A program made the translations under genes and the position numbers. From Mesotoga infera (GTDB taxonomy: Bacteria > Thermotogota > Thermotogae > Petrotogales > Kosmotogaceae), in the NCBI RefSeq assembly GCF_900157305.1, contig NZ_LS974202.1, positions 496,001 through 560,000 of the forward strand: DNA of 64,000 nucleotides, given 5' to 3'. The notes beneath the pieces are model-generated. The model saw only the letters and a program-made list of their open reading frames with translations, did not search any database and was not told the origin of the DNA. This document shows positions 44,596 to 52,910 of the stretch, in pieces (position 1 is the first letter of the stretch; each line of letters opens with the position of its first letter).

Positions 44596-44759
44596 TTCTT
44601 ATAAAACAGACGGTAATGCGATTATGATAATCAAGAAAGACATCGCCAGGCCTTTCACCGAAGAAACGATGGCAGAGGGGCTGATTTGAATTCCGTACCG
44701 CAATTATCGAAATGGGCTTTCGTAAAGGACCGGCAACGGCGGCGGATAGTTTCGATGAC

Positions 44760-45113
44760 CTACTGGGCGAGCGAAGCCTGGATGATGTTTCTCTTCAGGC
44801 CTAGCAAGGGAAGCCTTCTGCCAGTGACCAGCACCTGGTATCTTTTGCCGATTTCGAGAGTCTTGAAGACCTTCGAAGCCGAGTAAATTCCCTGGCTCTC
44901 CACGTTCCTCACCGCGAAAACCTCGCCCCCCTCGGCCACAACGGTGAAGTCAAACTTCCCTTCGCGCGAATTGTCTATCTTATCGGCAACGATTATGTAG
45001 GTCATGGTCACCGTGCTGTCTCCCCACGTGAAGACCAGGAAAAAGGCCATCGCCACCAGGAGTGTGCCGGCGACGACGATCAGTTCGCCGGATATACTTT
45101 TGAATCTTCTCAT
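44760..45113 (-). CDS. Small membrane-anchored protein of unknown function
   Basis: A 117-residue protein with one N-terminal membrane helix (IVVAGTLLVAMAFFLVF) and a beta-rich outer domain (VTMTYIIVADKID, KFDFTVVAEGGEVFAVRN, YQVLVTGRRLP) resembling an OB-like or DUF1523-like fold. No catalytic motif is visible. The start is one of two adjacent ATGs (45113 or 45116) after GAGGTT. It stands alone, back to back with the Sua5 gene. Confidence 0.6.
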   Translation of the reverse strand: MRRFKSISGELIVVAGTLLVAMAFFLVFTWGDSTVTMTYIIVADKIDNSREGKFDFTVVAEGGEVFAVRNVESQGIYSASKVFKTLEIGKRYQVLVTGRRLPLLGLKRNIIQASLAQ

Positions 45114-45212
45114 CATCCAACCTCGCTTTCCCATCGAGAAATATAACATACACAACTGGAAAAGACATGAATGAGATAACGTTGTATTATTTATCGTGAG
45201 AGGAGGCTACAT

Positions 45213-46250
45213 GTGCAGACGGAAATGATCAGGCTCGACCCGGAGAACCCGGGGATCGAGGGAATAGAAAAGGCGGCCGGTCTCATAAAGGCCGGTGAAC
45301 TCGTAGTCTTTCCGACCGAGACCGTGTATGGCCTGGGAGCCAGCGCGTTCGATCCCGGAGCGGTCGAGAAGATATACAGGGCCAAGGGAAGGCCGCAGGA
45401 CAACCCACTCATAGTCCATGTTTCCTCACTGAAAATGGCCGCAGAATGCACCAGGCAGGATCTGAATCGTTACTCTTCCATACTGAATGTGCTGTGGCCA
45501 GGTCCGGTGACACTCGTATTCAAAAAGAGCGAAGCGATCCCGGCACGGGTGACGGCCGGGCTCGACAGCGTCGGTCTGAGGTTTCCTTCGCATCCCGTGG
45601 CGATGAGGCTTATCAAGGCGGCCGGCGTACCGATCGCGGCGCCCAGCGCCAATATATCCGGCAGGCCAAGCCCGACCTCCGAGGAACACGTCCTGGAGGA
45701 CATGAACGGCCGCGTGGGCGGGATAATACTCTCCGGAGACACGCTCTTCGGCCTTGAATCTACGATAGTGGATCTCTCCAGAGATAAGCCGACTCTGCTC
45801 AGGCCCGGCCCGGTGGATGCCGAACGACTGGGTGAACTCCTGCCCGGACTCGAGATCCCCGATTTCGTAAGGGTTCGTGAAGAGTACAAAGGCGAGGCGC
45901 TCTCGCCCGGCATGAAATACCGCCACTACTCGCCGGAGATTCCCCTGATTTTGATCGAAGGGAGCCCAGGCGCCGTGGTTTCGAGAGCCGGAATCCTAGC
46001 TAGAAGGGACAAATCGGTCGTTCTCTGTTCGCAGGAACTGGCCGATTACTACCCCGTGCACGTGAAAAAGGTCGTTCTGGGCTCAAGAAATGATCTCTAC
46101 GCCGTCGCGTCGGGCCTCTTCAAAGCCCTGCGCGACCGGGACAACCTGAACTACACGCAGATCATCTCGGAGCCTTTCCCCGAAACGGGGATCGGCCTCG
46201 CAATAATGAACAGACTGAGGAAAGCGGCCTGGAGAATAGACAGAGTATGA
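45213..46250 (+). CDS. tsaC2: Threonylcarbamoyl-AMP synthase, Sua5 type
   Basis: A 345-residue Sua5-type enzyme that makes threonylcarbamoyl-AMP from threonine, bicarbonate and ATP for the t6A modification of tRNA. The YrdC domain (about 10-205) shows VVFPTETVYGLGAS, KGRPQDNPLIVHV, SVGLRFPSHP and APSANISGRPSPT; the linker LSPGMKYRHYSP leads to the C-terminal Sua5 domain (about 245-345). The GTG lies 6 nt after AGGAGG. It is first in a plus-strand series with a glycerophosphodiesterase and two envelope proteins. Confidence 0.95.
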   Translation: MQTEMIRLDPENPGIEGIEKAAGLIKAGELVVFPTETVYGLGASAFDPGAVEKIYRAKGRPQDNPLIVHVSSLKMAAECTRQDLNRYSSILNVLWPGPVTLVFKKSEAIPARVTAGLDSVGLRFPSHPVAMRLIKAAGVPIAAPSANISGRPSPTSEEHVLEDMNGRVGGIILSGDTLFGLESTIVDLSRDKPTLLRPGPVDAERLGELLPGLEIPDFVRVREEYKGEALSPGMKYRHYSPEIPLILIEGSPGAVVSRAGILARRDKSVVLCSQELADYYPVHVKKVVLGSRNDLYAVASGLFKALRDRDNLNYTQIISEPFPETGIGLAIMNRLRKAAWRIDRV

Positions 46251-46284
46251 ATTATAGCATTCAATTGATCAAATGGAGGTAAAC

Positions 46285-47007
46285 ATGCTGGTTCTTGCAC
46301 ACAGGGGAATGGGAAAGGGAAGATACGAAAATACTTTGAAATCCTTCAAAGAAGGGTTGGGCCACGGCGCCCACGGAATAGAGACAGACGTAAGGCTCAC
46401 CAGGGACGGAGCGGTGATACTCTGCCACGACGCGACTCTGAAGCGTACCATGGGACTTGAAACCGTGGTGGCAGAGCAGACTCTCGGGGAACTTGACTCC
46501 ATGGGACTGGTCGGCGAAGATGGCCTCACAACGCTTGAGGAGCTTTACAGGACCCTGCCGGACGACAAATACTTCGACGTCGAAATTAAAGCCCCCGAAG
46601 CCGTTCCCGGCGTGATTGACATCGTGAGGAAGTTCGACGCCCTCGATAGAACCATGTTCTCATCCTTTCATCACGAATGTCTGGGCGCTTTCAGGAAGGC
46701 CTTCGGCGATAAAACCATGATCGCACCCATAATAGACAGAGAAGTGCTTAAGGAAGGAGCCGAAGAGTTTCTGGACGAAACGGTGAAAAGGTACAGACCC
46801 TTTGCGCTCAACTTGAACAAAGAGCTTTTCAACTACATGGGGCTCGAAAAGGGAAGGGAAATGCTCGAAAAGTTCCGCGCGGAGGGCGTCAGAATATCGC
46901 TCTGGACTCTCAATGATCCCGAGCTGTTCTCGCAGGTGAGGGACGTCTGCGATTACCTGATCACCGACCGTTCGGATATAATGATGCAGTTCTGCCGAAA
47001 CCATTGA
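46285..47007 (+). CDS. Glycerophosphodiester phosphodiesterase
   Basis: A 240-residue cytoplasmic GDPD of the UgpQ type. The catalytic and metal residues appear in order: LAHRGMGKGRYENT (His, Arg, Glu), GIETDVRLTRDG (Glu, Asp), LCHDATLKRTMG (His), FDVEIKAP (Glu, Lys). It frees glycerol-3-phosphate from deacylated phospholipid. The ATG is chosen because GGAGGT lies 4 nt before it; the ATG four codons earlier overlaps that site. No signal peptide. Confidence 0.93.
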   Translation: MLVLAHRGMGKGRYENTLKSFKEGLGHGAHGIETDVRLTRDGAVILCHDATLKRTMGLETVVAEQTLGELDSMGLVGEDGLTTLEELYRTLPDDKYFDVEIKAPEAVPGVIDIVRKFDALDRTMFSSFHHECLGAFRKAFGDKTMIAPIIDREVLKEGAEEFLDETVKRYRPFALNLNKELFNYMGLEKGREMLEKFRAEGVRISLWTLNDPELFSQVRDVCDYLITDRSDIMMQFCRNH

Positions 47008-47023
47008 TTGGAGGAGTGACCGC

Positions 47024-47527
47024 GTGAAGAGAATACTCCTGTTTTTTACCGTTTTGCTTTTGATTTTAGCCATGACTTCCTGCGACAAAAAAACTCCGGA
47101 AAACACCGGGAGCGTCTCGCTGTCAAAAGGAGAGATACTCTCGCTACTGGGTATAGAAGAGGAAGAGATAGTCTTCTCGAAAGTCGAACTCGACCTGCCG
47201 GGCAAGCCGCTTCTGACGATAGCGGCTTACGACAAAGAGTCGCGGGAGCTTTTCTCCAGAGACTTCTCACCACGCGAGATCAAGGGGGGCTACATCACGG
47301 TTGCGGTTCTGAAATCGCCTATTATAAACGCCCTCAGGTTCCTCTACGCGGTCACGGACAGCAACGGTGTACAGGAAGCGTATGTACAGGATCTTCCTTA
47401 CTACCAGTACCAGAAGGTCGAAATAGATAAGGCCCAGTTTTCGAAAATAGCTTCAAAAGGGGAGTTCAAAATACTGTCGGCCAGTTTCGGACAGGGCCAG
47501 CAGAATATATATCTCAGAGTCAAGTGA
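47024..47527 (+). CDS. Predicted lipoprotein of unknown function
   Basis: A 167-residue protein with a signal segment ending in the lipobox AMTSC (Cys20), so it is probably lipidated and exported. The rest is a small alpha/beta domain without recognisable motif. The GTG follows GGAGGAGTGACC. It is 16 nt from the phosphodiesterase gene and 27 nt from the SYLF gene, probably one transcript with envelope roles. Confidence 0.75.
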   Translation: MKRILLFFTVLLLILAMTSCDKKTPENTGSVSLSKGEILSLLGIEEEEIVFSKVELDLPGKPLLTIAAYDKESRELFSRDFSPREIKGGYITVAVLKSPIINALRFLYAVTDSNGVQEAYVQDLPYYQYQKVEIDKAQFSKIASKGEFKILSASFGQGQQNIYLRVK

Positions 47528-47554
47528 GAACCCGCTCAAAAAAGGAGGTTTCAG

Positions 47555-48244
47555 ATGAGAAAAATCTTACTGGTGGTGATAATCTTGGCTTCGTTCACGG
47601 CTTTCGGGGCAAGCATCCCGAGAGACAGGATACAAAAAGGACTCGATGTGATCGTAGAATTGTCCGGCACGGAGGACAGCGGCTCCTTCGTCGAATTGCT
47701 GCGCAAATCAAACGGTATAGTGATATACCCGGATATGGTGAAGGCGGCGCTCGGCTTTGGAGGCCAGTACGGCGAGGGCTTCCTCCTGCGCAGGGACGAG
47801 CAAGGCAGGTGGTACGGCCCGCTCTTCCTCAAGCTATACGGTATAAGCTACGGCTTTCAGGCCGGGGTGCAGAAAAGCGGTCTGGTGCTGGTGGTGATGA
47901 ACAAGCAGGGGATCGAAGGCTTCCTTGGAAACAACATAACGCTGGGAGGCAGCGCCTCCGTATCGGCCGGCCCGACTGGAAAGACGCTTGCGGCCGACAC
48001 CGATTATAAGCTAGAAGCGGCCATCTATTCCTATTCGGTCAGCAACGGCCTCTTCGCCGGCATTTCACTCGGTGGCTCGATCATAAGGCAAGACTCCGAC
48101 ACCAACAGGGAGTACTTCGGCCAGAGCCTGACACCCCGGGAAATAATAGACACGCCCGCTCTGGGAAAGGAGATCGAAGAGCTGACCGCCTACCTCGACG
48201 GACTCATAAACCCCGCCGGTGGCGAAAACCCGACCATAGAGTGA
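47555..48244 (+). CDS. Exported SYLF-domain (Ysc84-like) lipid-binding protein
   Basis: A 229-residue protein with signal peptide (MRKILLVVIILASFTAFGAS) and a SYLF/DUF500 domain: GIVIYPDMVKAALGFGGQYGEG, GPLFLKLYGISYGFQAGVQ, LVLVVMNKQGIEGFLG, YSVSNGLFAGISLGG (first and last motifs quoted in part). SYLF proteins bind phosphoinositides or other membrane lipids; bacterial ones sit in the periplasm with unsettled function. GGAGG precedes the ATG. Envelope maintenance fits the neighbouring lipoprotein and GDPD genes. Confidence 0.88.
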   Translation: MRKILLVVIILASFTAFGASIPRDRIQKGLDVIVELSGTEDSGSFVELLRKSNGIVIYPDMVKAALGFGGQYGEGFLLRRDEQGRWYGPLFLKLYGISYGFQAGVQKSGLVLVVMNKQGIEGFLGNNITLGGSASVSAGPTGKTLAADTDYKLEAAIYSYSVSNGLFAGISLGGSIIRQDSDTNREYFGQSLTPREIIDTPALGKEIEELTAYLDGLINPAGGENPTIE

Positions 48245-48512
48245 TAAATAGAGAAGACGGCAGTACCTGTGCGGCCGGTCTGAATTCCGGCTTCGCTCTA
48301 TCTTGTAGTGTTCCCGATGAGAACCGTCGTCGGTGGTAGCGACACCATAGTTCGGAGTTAAAAAAGGTTCCGGTAAACATTTCCATACTGTAAAGTTGAA
48401 TAGAGTTTCTTGAAGCGAAACCCGACGAGTCGGTCGCTTCGTATCGACGGATAGATTCACGCACGCCGCAGGATATCGTGTGGCATGACCATCCGGGTTT
48501 GAGAGGGTTCGA

Positions 48513-49700
48513 ATGTTTTCTTTGTTGTTGGTCGTAATCTACATCTCTTTTATCAGCCTTGGCTTGCCGGATTCACTGTTGGGCTCCGCCTGGCCTGTGA
48601 TGAGGACCGCGTTCAATGTTCCTCTGTCGTTTGCGGGTATAGTCTCCATGATTATCGCCGGCGGGACGATTTTCTCGAGCCTCATGTCCGATCGTCTGAC
48701 ACGAAAACTCGGAACGGGACTTGTCACGGCTATCAGCGTTGGAATGACCGCACTGGCACTGTTCGGATTTTCAGCGTCCAATTCTTTTGTGACCATTTGC
48801 CTGTGGGCAATACCTTACGGTCTCGGCGCGGGAGCCGTCGATGCGGCGCTAAACAACTACGTAGCCCTGCATTATGCCTCCAGACACATGAGCTGGCTCC
48901 ATTGCTTCTGGGGGGTTGGCACCTCCATCAGCCCGTACATCATGGGTTATTTCCTCGGAACGAAGTTTGGCTGGCAGGGAGGCTACAGAGCGGTCTCGGT
49001 AATTCAGATCGTGTTGACGATCGCGCTCTTTTCGAGCCTGAAATTGTGGAGGAATAAAAAAGCCGGAACAGACGGAAGCGGAAAGGTTTCCAAACCATTG
49101 AGCGTTTTTCAGGCAGTTAGAATCAGGGGCGTTCCGTTCATCCTAATCGCTTTTTTCGGATACTGTGCGCTCGAGACGACGACGGGACTCTGAGCGAGCA
49201 GTTATCTCGTCGAGCATCGCAAAGTCGGGGTGGAGACCGCAGCAATGTTTGCCTCACTATTCTATCTGGGGATAACATTCGGCCGATTCTTGAATGGATT
49301 CGTTGCAGACAGATTCGGAGACAGAAAGCTGATCCGTTATGGCGTTACCGCCATGATAGTTGGCGTGAGCATGGTCGGTATTCCCCTGAAAACAGATGTA
49401 CTCGCCCTGGCGGGTTTGATCGTGATCGGTCTGGGTTGCGCGCCTGTCTATCCCTCGATAATACACGCGACTCCGTCGAACTTCGGAAGGGAGAATTCGC
49501 AGGCGATTATAGGCATTCAGATGGCTAGCGCTTATTGTGGCACCACTTTTATGCCGCCGCTGTTCGGTCTCATAGCGAACAATTCGAGCATAGCTATATA
49601 TCCGCTATACCTAGCGCTGCTGGCGGCCCTGATACTTATCATGACCGAGAGTCTGAATCGAATCCTCGGCCAGCGACCGGAGAAGGATACGAAAATTTAG
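48513..49700 (+). pseudogene. MFS transporter gene interrupted by one in-frame TGA
   Basis: A 395-residue MFS transporter (FucP/permease-like) whose frame is intact on both sides of a TGA at 49191-49193. The reading is ALETTTGL-stop-ASSYLVEHRKVG, and a Trp (TGG) is expected at that place, so a single G-to-A change explains the stop. Motifs: SDRLTRKLGTG after helix 2, GAVDAALNNYVA and ADRFGDRKLIRYG in the second half. The stop falls near helix 7, so the 226-residue front part would be non-functional. It could also be a sequencing error; a TGA-to-Trp reading is unlikely in this phylum. Confidence 0.85.
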
Positions 49701-49801
49701 GAAAATCCCAACGGTGAGAAAAAGAACGAATACGCACATACGCCCAGCCGTGAGCGTTCACCTCCCGCCCCGGGCGCGAGCCGGTGCTCTATAGCTTTCA
49801 T

Positions 49802-50329
49802 TCAACGCTTCCAGTCGATTTTCGCAGGGTTCGTCTCGTTTTCAATCGACACTTCGCGCAGCGCGTCAAGCATACGTTCGCATTCTTCGGCGGCCCGCCG
49901 CTCCAGCCGTTCCCGGGGCGCGTCCACTCCGAGCGCATCGCAGGCAACCGCTAACGCCCCATAAAGAGCCAGTCCGATACAGTGCCTCGCCGAATGCACG
50001 GTCGAAGCGCTCTGACCTATAGCTCTCGCCGCGCTTCGGGCGACGGGTTTGTTTTCGGCTTCTCTGGCGGCCGCGTGGCACTGAAGGATTGCCTTCCTCG
50101 CCTCCGGCAGCTTTATCTTTCCCGACAACCACTCCCGGGCTGCTTTCAAAGCGTTTTGGGGACGCGGGTCGTCCGGATAATGCTTACCCCAAAGGGGCAA
50201 TAGAACTCGCTCCGAATAATCAACCGCCCAATTGGCAAGCGTCGATTTGCTCTGCGTTTCTATCAATTTCACGAGTGACCGGATATACGGTGCATCCCAG
50301 TCGGTGAACATTCTCCTCGCCTTCGACAT
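49802..50329 (-). CDS. Imm5-like putative immunity-type protein
   Basis: A 175-residue helical protein resembling the Imm5-like putative immunity protein family by the stretch LPLWGKHYPDDPRPQNALKA (about 44-63) and repeated Ala-rich helices with conserved His/Arg (ILQCHAAAREAENKPVARSA, HSARHCIGLALYGALAVA). Stand-alone members are common in many bacteria and their role is unproven. GGAGGGGGAGT stands before the ATG; the open frame continues 17 codons upstream without a ribosome site. No toxin gene is next to it. Confidence 0.65.
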   Translation of the reverse strand: MSKARRMFTDWDAPYIRSLVKLIETQSKSTLANWAVDYSERVLLPLWGKHYPDDPRPQNALKAAREWLSGKIKLPEARKAILQCHAAAREAENKPVARSAARAIGQSASTVHSARHCIGLALYGALAVACDALGVDAPRERLERRAAEECERMLDALREVSIENETNPAKIDWKR

Positions 50330-50619
50330 ACTCCCCCTCCGGTTGGAGGTAAGAAGATCAAGATCCAAGGGTCTCCTCACCCCTGTCCTCTATTTTACGA
50401 AAAAGCTGGAAAAGAAGCTCCGGAACGAAGGACTATAGACGGCTCTTCCCGCTCTTTCCAAGGACGGCCCTTACCGTTCTTAACAGACCCTAGACTCCAC
50501 ACTCCAGACCCCATTCTTCTGAGCAATCGAAACGGGAAACTGACAAAGAGCTAACCCATTTAAGAGGTTTTACAGTTAGAATCTATAGTCCAATCTTATT
50601 TGACTAGAAGGAGAGAGAG

Positions 50620-51693
50620 ATGGGTATTTTAAAAATAAAGAGTCACGAACCGGTACTGCCCCTGATACAGGGAGGAATGGCCGTTGGTATTTCTCTCGAC
50701 GGTCTCTCCGCAGCGGTCGCTTCCGTCGGAGGTGTCGGTACGATCGGCACAGCCGGGATCGGTATGACAATAGAAGGGTACGCCAAAAACTTCAAACAGG
50801 CCAGTAAGGAAGGATTGAAAAATGTGATAAAGAAAGCTCGCAGTAAAACCGATGGCCTTCTCGGTGTGAATATTATGGTTGCCCTTACCAATTACCAGGA
50901 TATGGTCGTAACGGCGCTGAAGGAGAAGATAGACATGATAATCTCCGGTGCCGGATTGCCTCTGGATCTGCCTTCTTATCTGGAGGAAGGCTCGAAAACG
51001 GCGATAATACCTATAGTCTCTTCGCTGAAATCGGCGAAGGTGATTCTTAAAAGATGGTTCGGAAAGTTCCGCTACATTCCAGACGCTTTCATCGTAGAGG
51101 GCCCGAAGGCCGGCGGACATTTAGGCTACAGAGTCGAAGACCTTCAATCGCAGGAGTTTTCACTTGCCAGAACCATTCCACAGGTACGCCAACTGACAGA
51201 AGAGATAAAGCGCGAGTACGGAAAGGACGTACCGGTCATCGCCGCGGGCGGCATATTCGAACGCAAAGACGTTCAGGAGATGTTCGAACTTGGGGCAACG
51301 GGCGTACAGGTAGGAACGGCCTTCATCGCAACACGCGAATGCGATGCCGATATCAGATTCAAACAGGCTCTGATAGAGGCGAAAAAAGAGGACATCGTTA
51401 TAATCAAAAGTCCCGTCGGTATGCCCGGAAGAGCGATCAGAAATAAATTTTTGGTCGATGTGGAGGCCGGAAACAAGAAGCCCTTCAAATGCGTCTATCA
51501 TTGCATAAAGACCTGCAATTTCAGAGAGACCCCCTACTGCATAGCACAGGCTTTAATGAACGCATGCAGAGGCGACCTGGAAAACGGTTTCGTATTTTCG
51601 GGCACCGAAGGCTACAGGACAAAGGAAATAACAACAGTAAAAGATGTCATCGAGCGTCTTTTTGGGACGGATCCGCTGAGTCCTCACCGATAG
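50620..51693 (+). CDS. Nitronate monooxygenase / FabK-like FMN enzyme
   Basis: A 357-residue FMN-binding TIM barrel. LIQGGMAVGIS, GTIGTAGIG, VEGPKAGGHLGY (active-site His region), VIAAGGIFERKDV and GATGVQVGTAFIAT are the flavin and phosphate sites of nitronate monooxygenase and enoyl-ACP reductase II. The C-terminus adds CVYHCIKTCNFRETPYC, a Cys cluster found in a subset of these enzymes that may bind metal or FeS. GGAGAGAGAG precedes the ATG. Its last 47 bp overlap the convergent EamA gene. NMO detoxifies nitronates; a fatty-acid role is the alternative. Confidence 0.88.
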   Translation: MGILKIKSHEPVLPLIQGGMAVGISLDGLSAAVASVGGVGTIGTAGIGMTIEGYAKNFKQASKEGLKNVIKKARSKTDGLLGVNIMVALTNYQDMVVTALKEKIDMIISGAGLPLDLPSYLEEGSKTAIIPIVSSLKSAKVILKRWFGKFRYIPDAFIVEGPKAGGHLGYRVEDLQSQEFSLARTIPQVRQLTEEIKREYGKDVPVIAAGGIFERKDVQEMFELGATGVQVGTAFIATRECDADIRFKQALIEAKKEDIVIIKSPVGMPGRAIRNKFLVDVEAGNKKPFKCVYHCIKTCNFRETPYCIAQALMNACRGDLENGFVFSGTEGYRTKEITTVKDVIERLFGTDPLSPHR

Positions 51694-52570
51694 TCACGAT
51701 GATGGCCTTTCTCGAACCTGATGAAGGAAAGGCAGAGATTATACAGCGCACCGTGACTATCACGAAGACTATACAGCCGCCAATCAGAGCCAGTGGGCCC
51801 GGGACCTCACCTATGAGAAGAAAGACCCAGAATGGATTCAATATCGGCTCTATGCCTGATATGAGAACCGATTCAAGCGCCGTTACATATTTTATTGCTC
51901 TCGAGTAGAGTACATAAGGAATTCCCAGCTGCAAAATTCCCATGACCAAAAGGATCAACCAATCGAAGGCATCAGGTACCCCTGAAGCGATGAAGGGTAT
52001 CCCTATAACGGCTGTCAAGAGATTCCCAAGGAGTACAGATTCCATTGGAGAGCCATCTTTCTGCATTCTCATAAAGACCGTGAAAAGTGCGAAGCAAACG
52101 CCGCTGCCTATGGCGAGTATGTTGCCGAGCACTCCTCTTGGATCGAGCTTGTCTAGGAAGAAGAGAAACATACCTCCGAAGACGATCGAGATGGTTATCC
52201 AGTCGAAGAACTTTACCCTCTCTTTGAGAATCCAGGCACCCATTATTGCAACGTAGATCGGAGAGGTGAACTGAAGAAGGATCGCATTGGCCGAAGTAGT
52301 CAGTTTGGTTGCGCTCACGAATAGAAAGACCAGACCGACATACGAAAGCGCAGCTCCTATCTGGGGAATCGACAAGTTGAATTTGGGCTTTCTGTTCGCG
52401 GCAAAGATAATCACCGCGGCTATTGCACTTCTAACACCGGCTATGGCAAGAGGGTGTGCGTTCACGTTCTTTATGAATAACCCTCCGGTACTCCAGAGCG
52501 CCGAGGCGATCAACATAAGAAGTATCGATTTCGACTTTTCCGAATATACTCTCTTCGAATCTCCGGCCAT
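51647..52570 (-). CDS. EamA/DMT-family transporter
   Basis: A 307-residue protein with ten membrane helices in two EamA repeats (about 12-145 and 155-290). LWSTGGLFIKNV, RSAIAAVIIF, LLQFTSPIYVAIMGAWIL and the matching second-half YVTALESVLISGIEPILNP segments are typical. Such drug/metabolite transporters export amino acids or other small molecules. TAGGAG precedes the ATG and an extended -10 promoter lies about 60 bp upstream. It overlaps the nitronate monooxygenase gene tail to tail. Confidence 0.9.
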   Translation of the reverse strand: MAGDSKRVYSEKSKSILLMLIASALWSTGGLFIKNVNAHPLAIAGVRSAIAAVIIFAANRKPKFNLSIPQIGAALSYVGLVFLFVSATKLTTSANAILLQFTSPIYVAIMGAWILKERVKFFDWITISIVFGGMFLFFLDKLDPRGVLGNILAIGSGVCFALFTVFMRMQKDGSPMESVLLGNLLTAVIGIPFIASGVPDAFDWLILLVMGILQLGIPYVLYSRAIKYVTALESVLISGIEPILNPFWVFLLIGEVPGPLALIGGCIVFVIVTVRCIISAFPSSGSRKAIIVTIGEDSADPSQKDAR

Positions 52571-52629
52571 TATATTATCTCCTACCGCCCGGGTGCCACT
52601 CTCAAAGGCTTTCAGTACCCGCCTGGAAG

Positions 52630-52638
52630 ATTATAGCA
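52630..52638 (-). promoter_or_regulatory. Extended -10 promoter of the EamA gene
   Basis: TGCTATAAT on the minus strand, about 60 bp before the EamA start; -35 poor, as often with extended -10 promoters. Confidence 0.5.
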
Positions 52639-52721
52639 CCGTATCCGATAAGGCGTGAGCCGGTGAATGACTCAACGGTACATACCACATGTGAAGTTTC
52701 AATCTATATAGTACCGACATC

Positions 52722-52745
52722 ACTGGAGTGCTGGAGCGCTCCAGT
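52722..52745. repeat. GC-rich inverted repeat
   Basis: CTGGAGCGCTCCAG (52731-52744) is a perfect 14-bp palindrome; the outer ACTGGAG (52722-52728) can instead pair with CTCCAGT (52739-52745). It could be an operator or two competing RNA hairpins. Confidence 0.4.
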
Positions 52746-52910
52746 CAGAATATCCATATCAGAAAAGTTGAGGATGTCTGGCAAAAAAAGGTCGAGAAGA
52801 AAATATCTCCTTCGAGAGGCGGAAACGAAAAATCGTATCGAATTTTTCCATTATATGAACGACCGCTTCATATATGTGTGGAAGAATTCTGTTTCGATGA
52901 TGACCCTGGC

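Larger units (their letters stand above)
52571..52910. other. 340-bp intergenic stretch between EamA and nfnB genes
   Basis: Holds the promoter of the EamA gene (52630-52638, minus strand), a GC-rich palindrome at 52731-52744, and AT-rich sequence downstream of nfnB with a weak AAAAATCG-TAT-CGAATTTTT hairpin near 52830-52850. No ORF with a ribosome site is seen. Confidence 0.5.

Noticed and set aside
44624-44689. Short frame MIIKKDIARPFTEETMAEGL after the C69 remnant
   Set aside because: It reads like the start of a real protein but stops after 21 codons and has no ribosome site; possibly a gene scrap, not supportable as a gene.
48245-48512. Small RNA or CRISPR-like repeats between the SYLF and MFS genes
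   Set aside because: Only short chance inverted repeats; no promoter-plus-terminator pair or regular repeats were seen.
50381-50619. Riboswitch or attenuator before the nitronate monooxygenase gene
   Set aside because: No conserved aptamer-like motif or terminator hairpin could be recognised; only a possible TAGAAT -10 near 50577.
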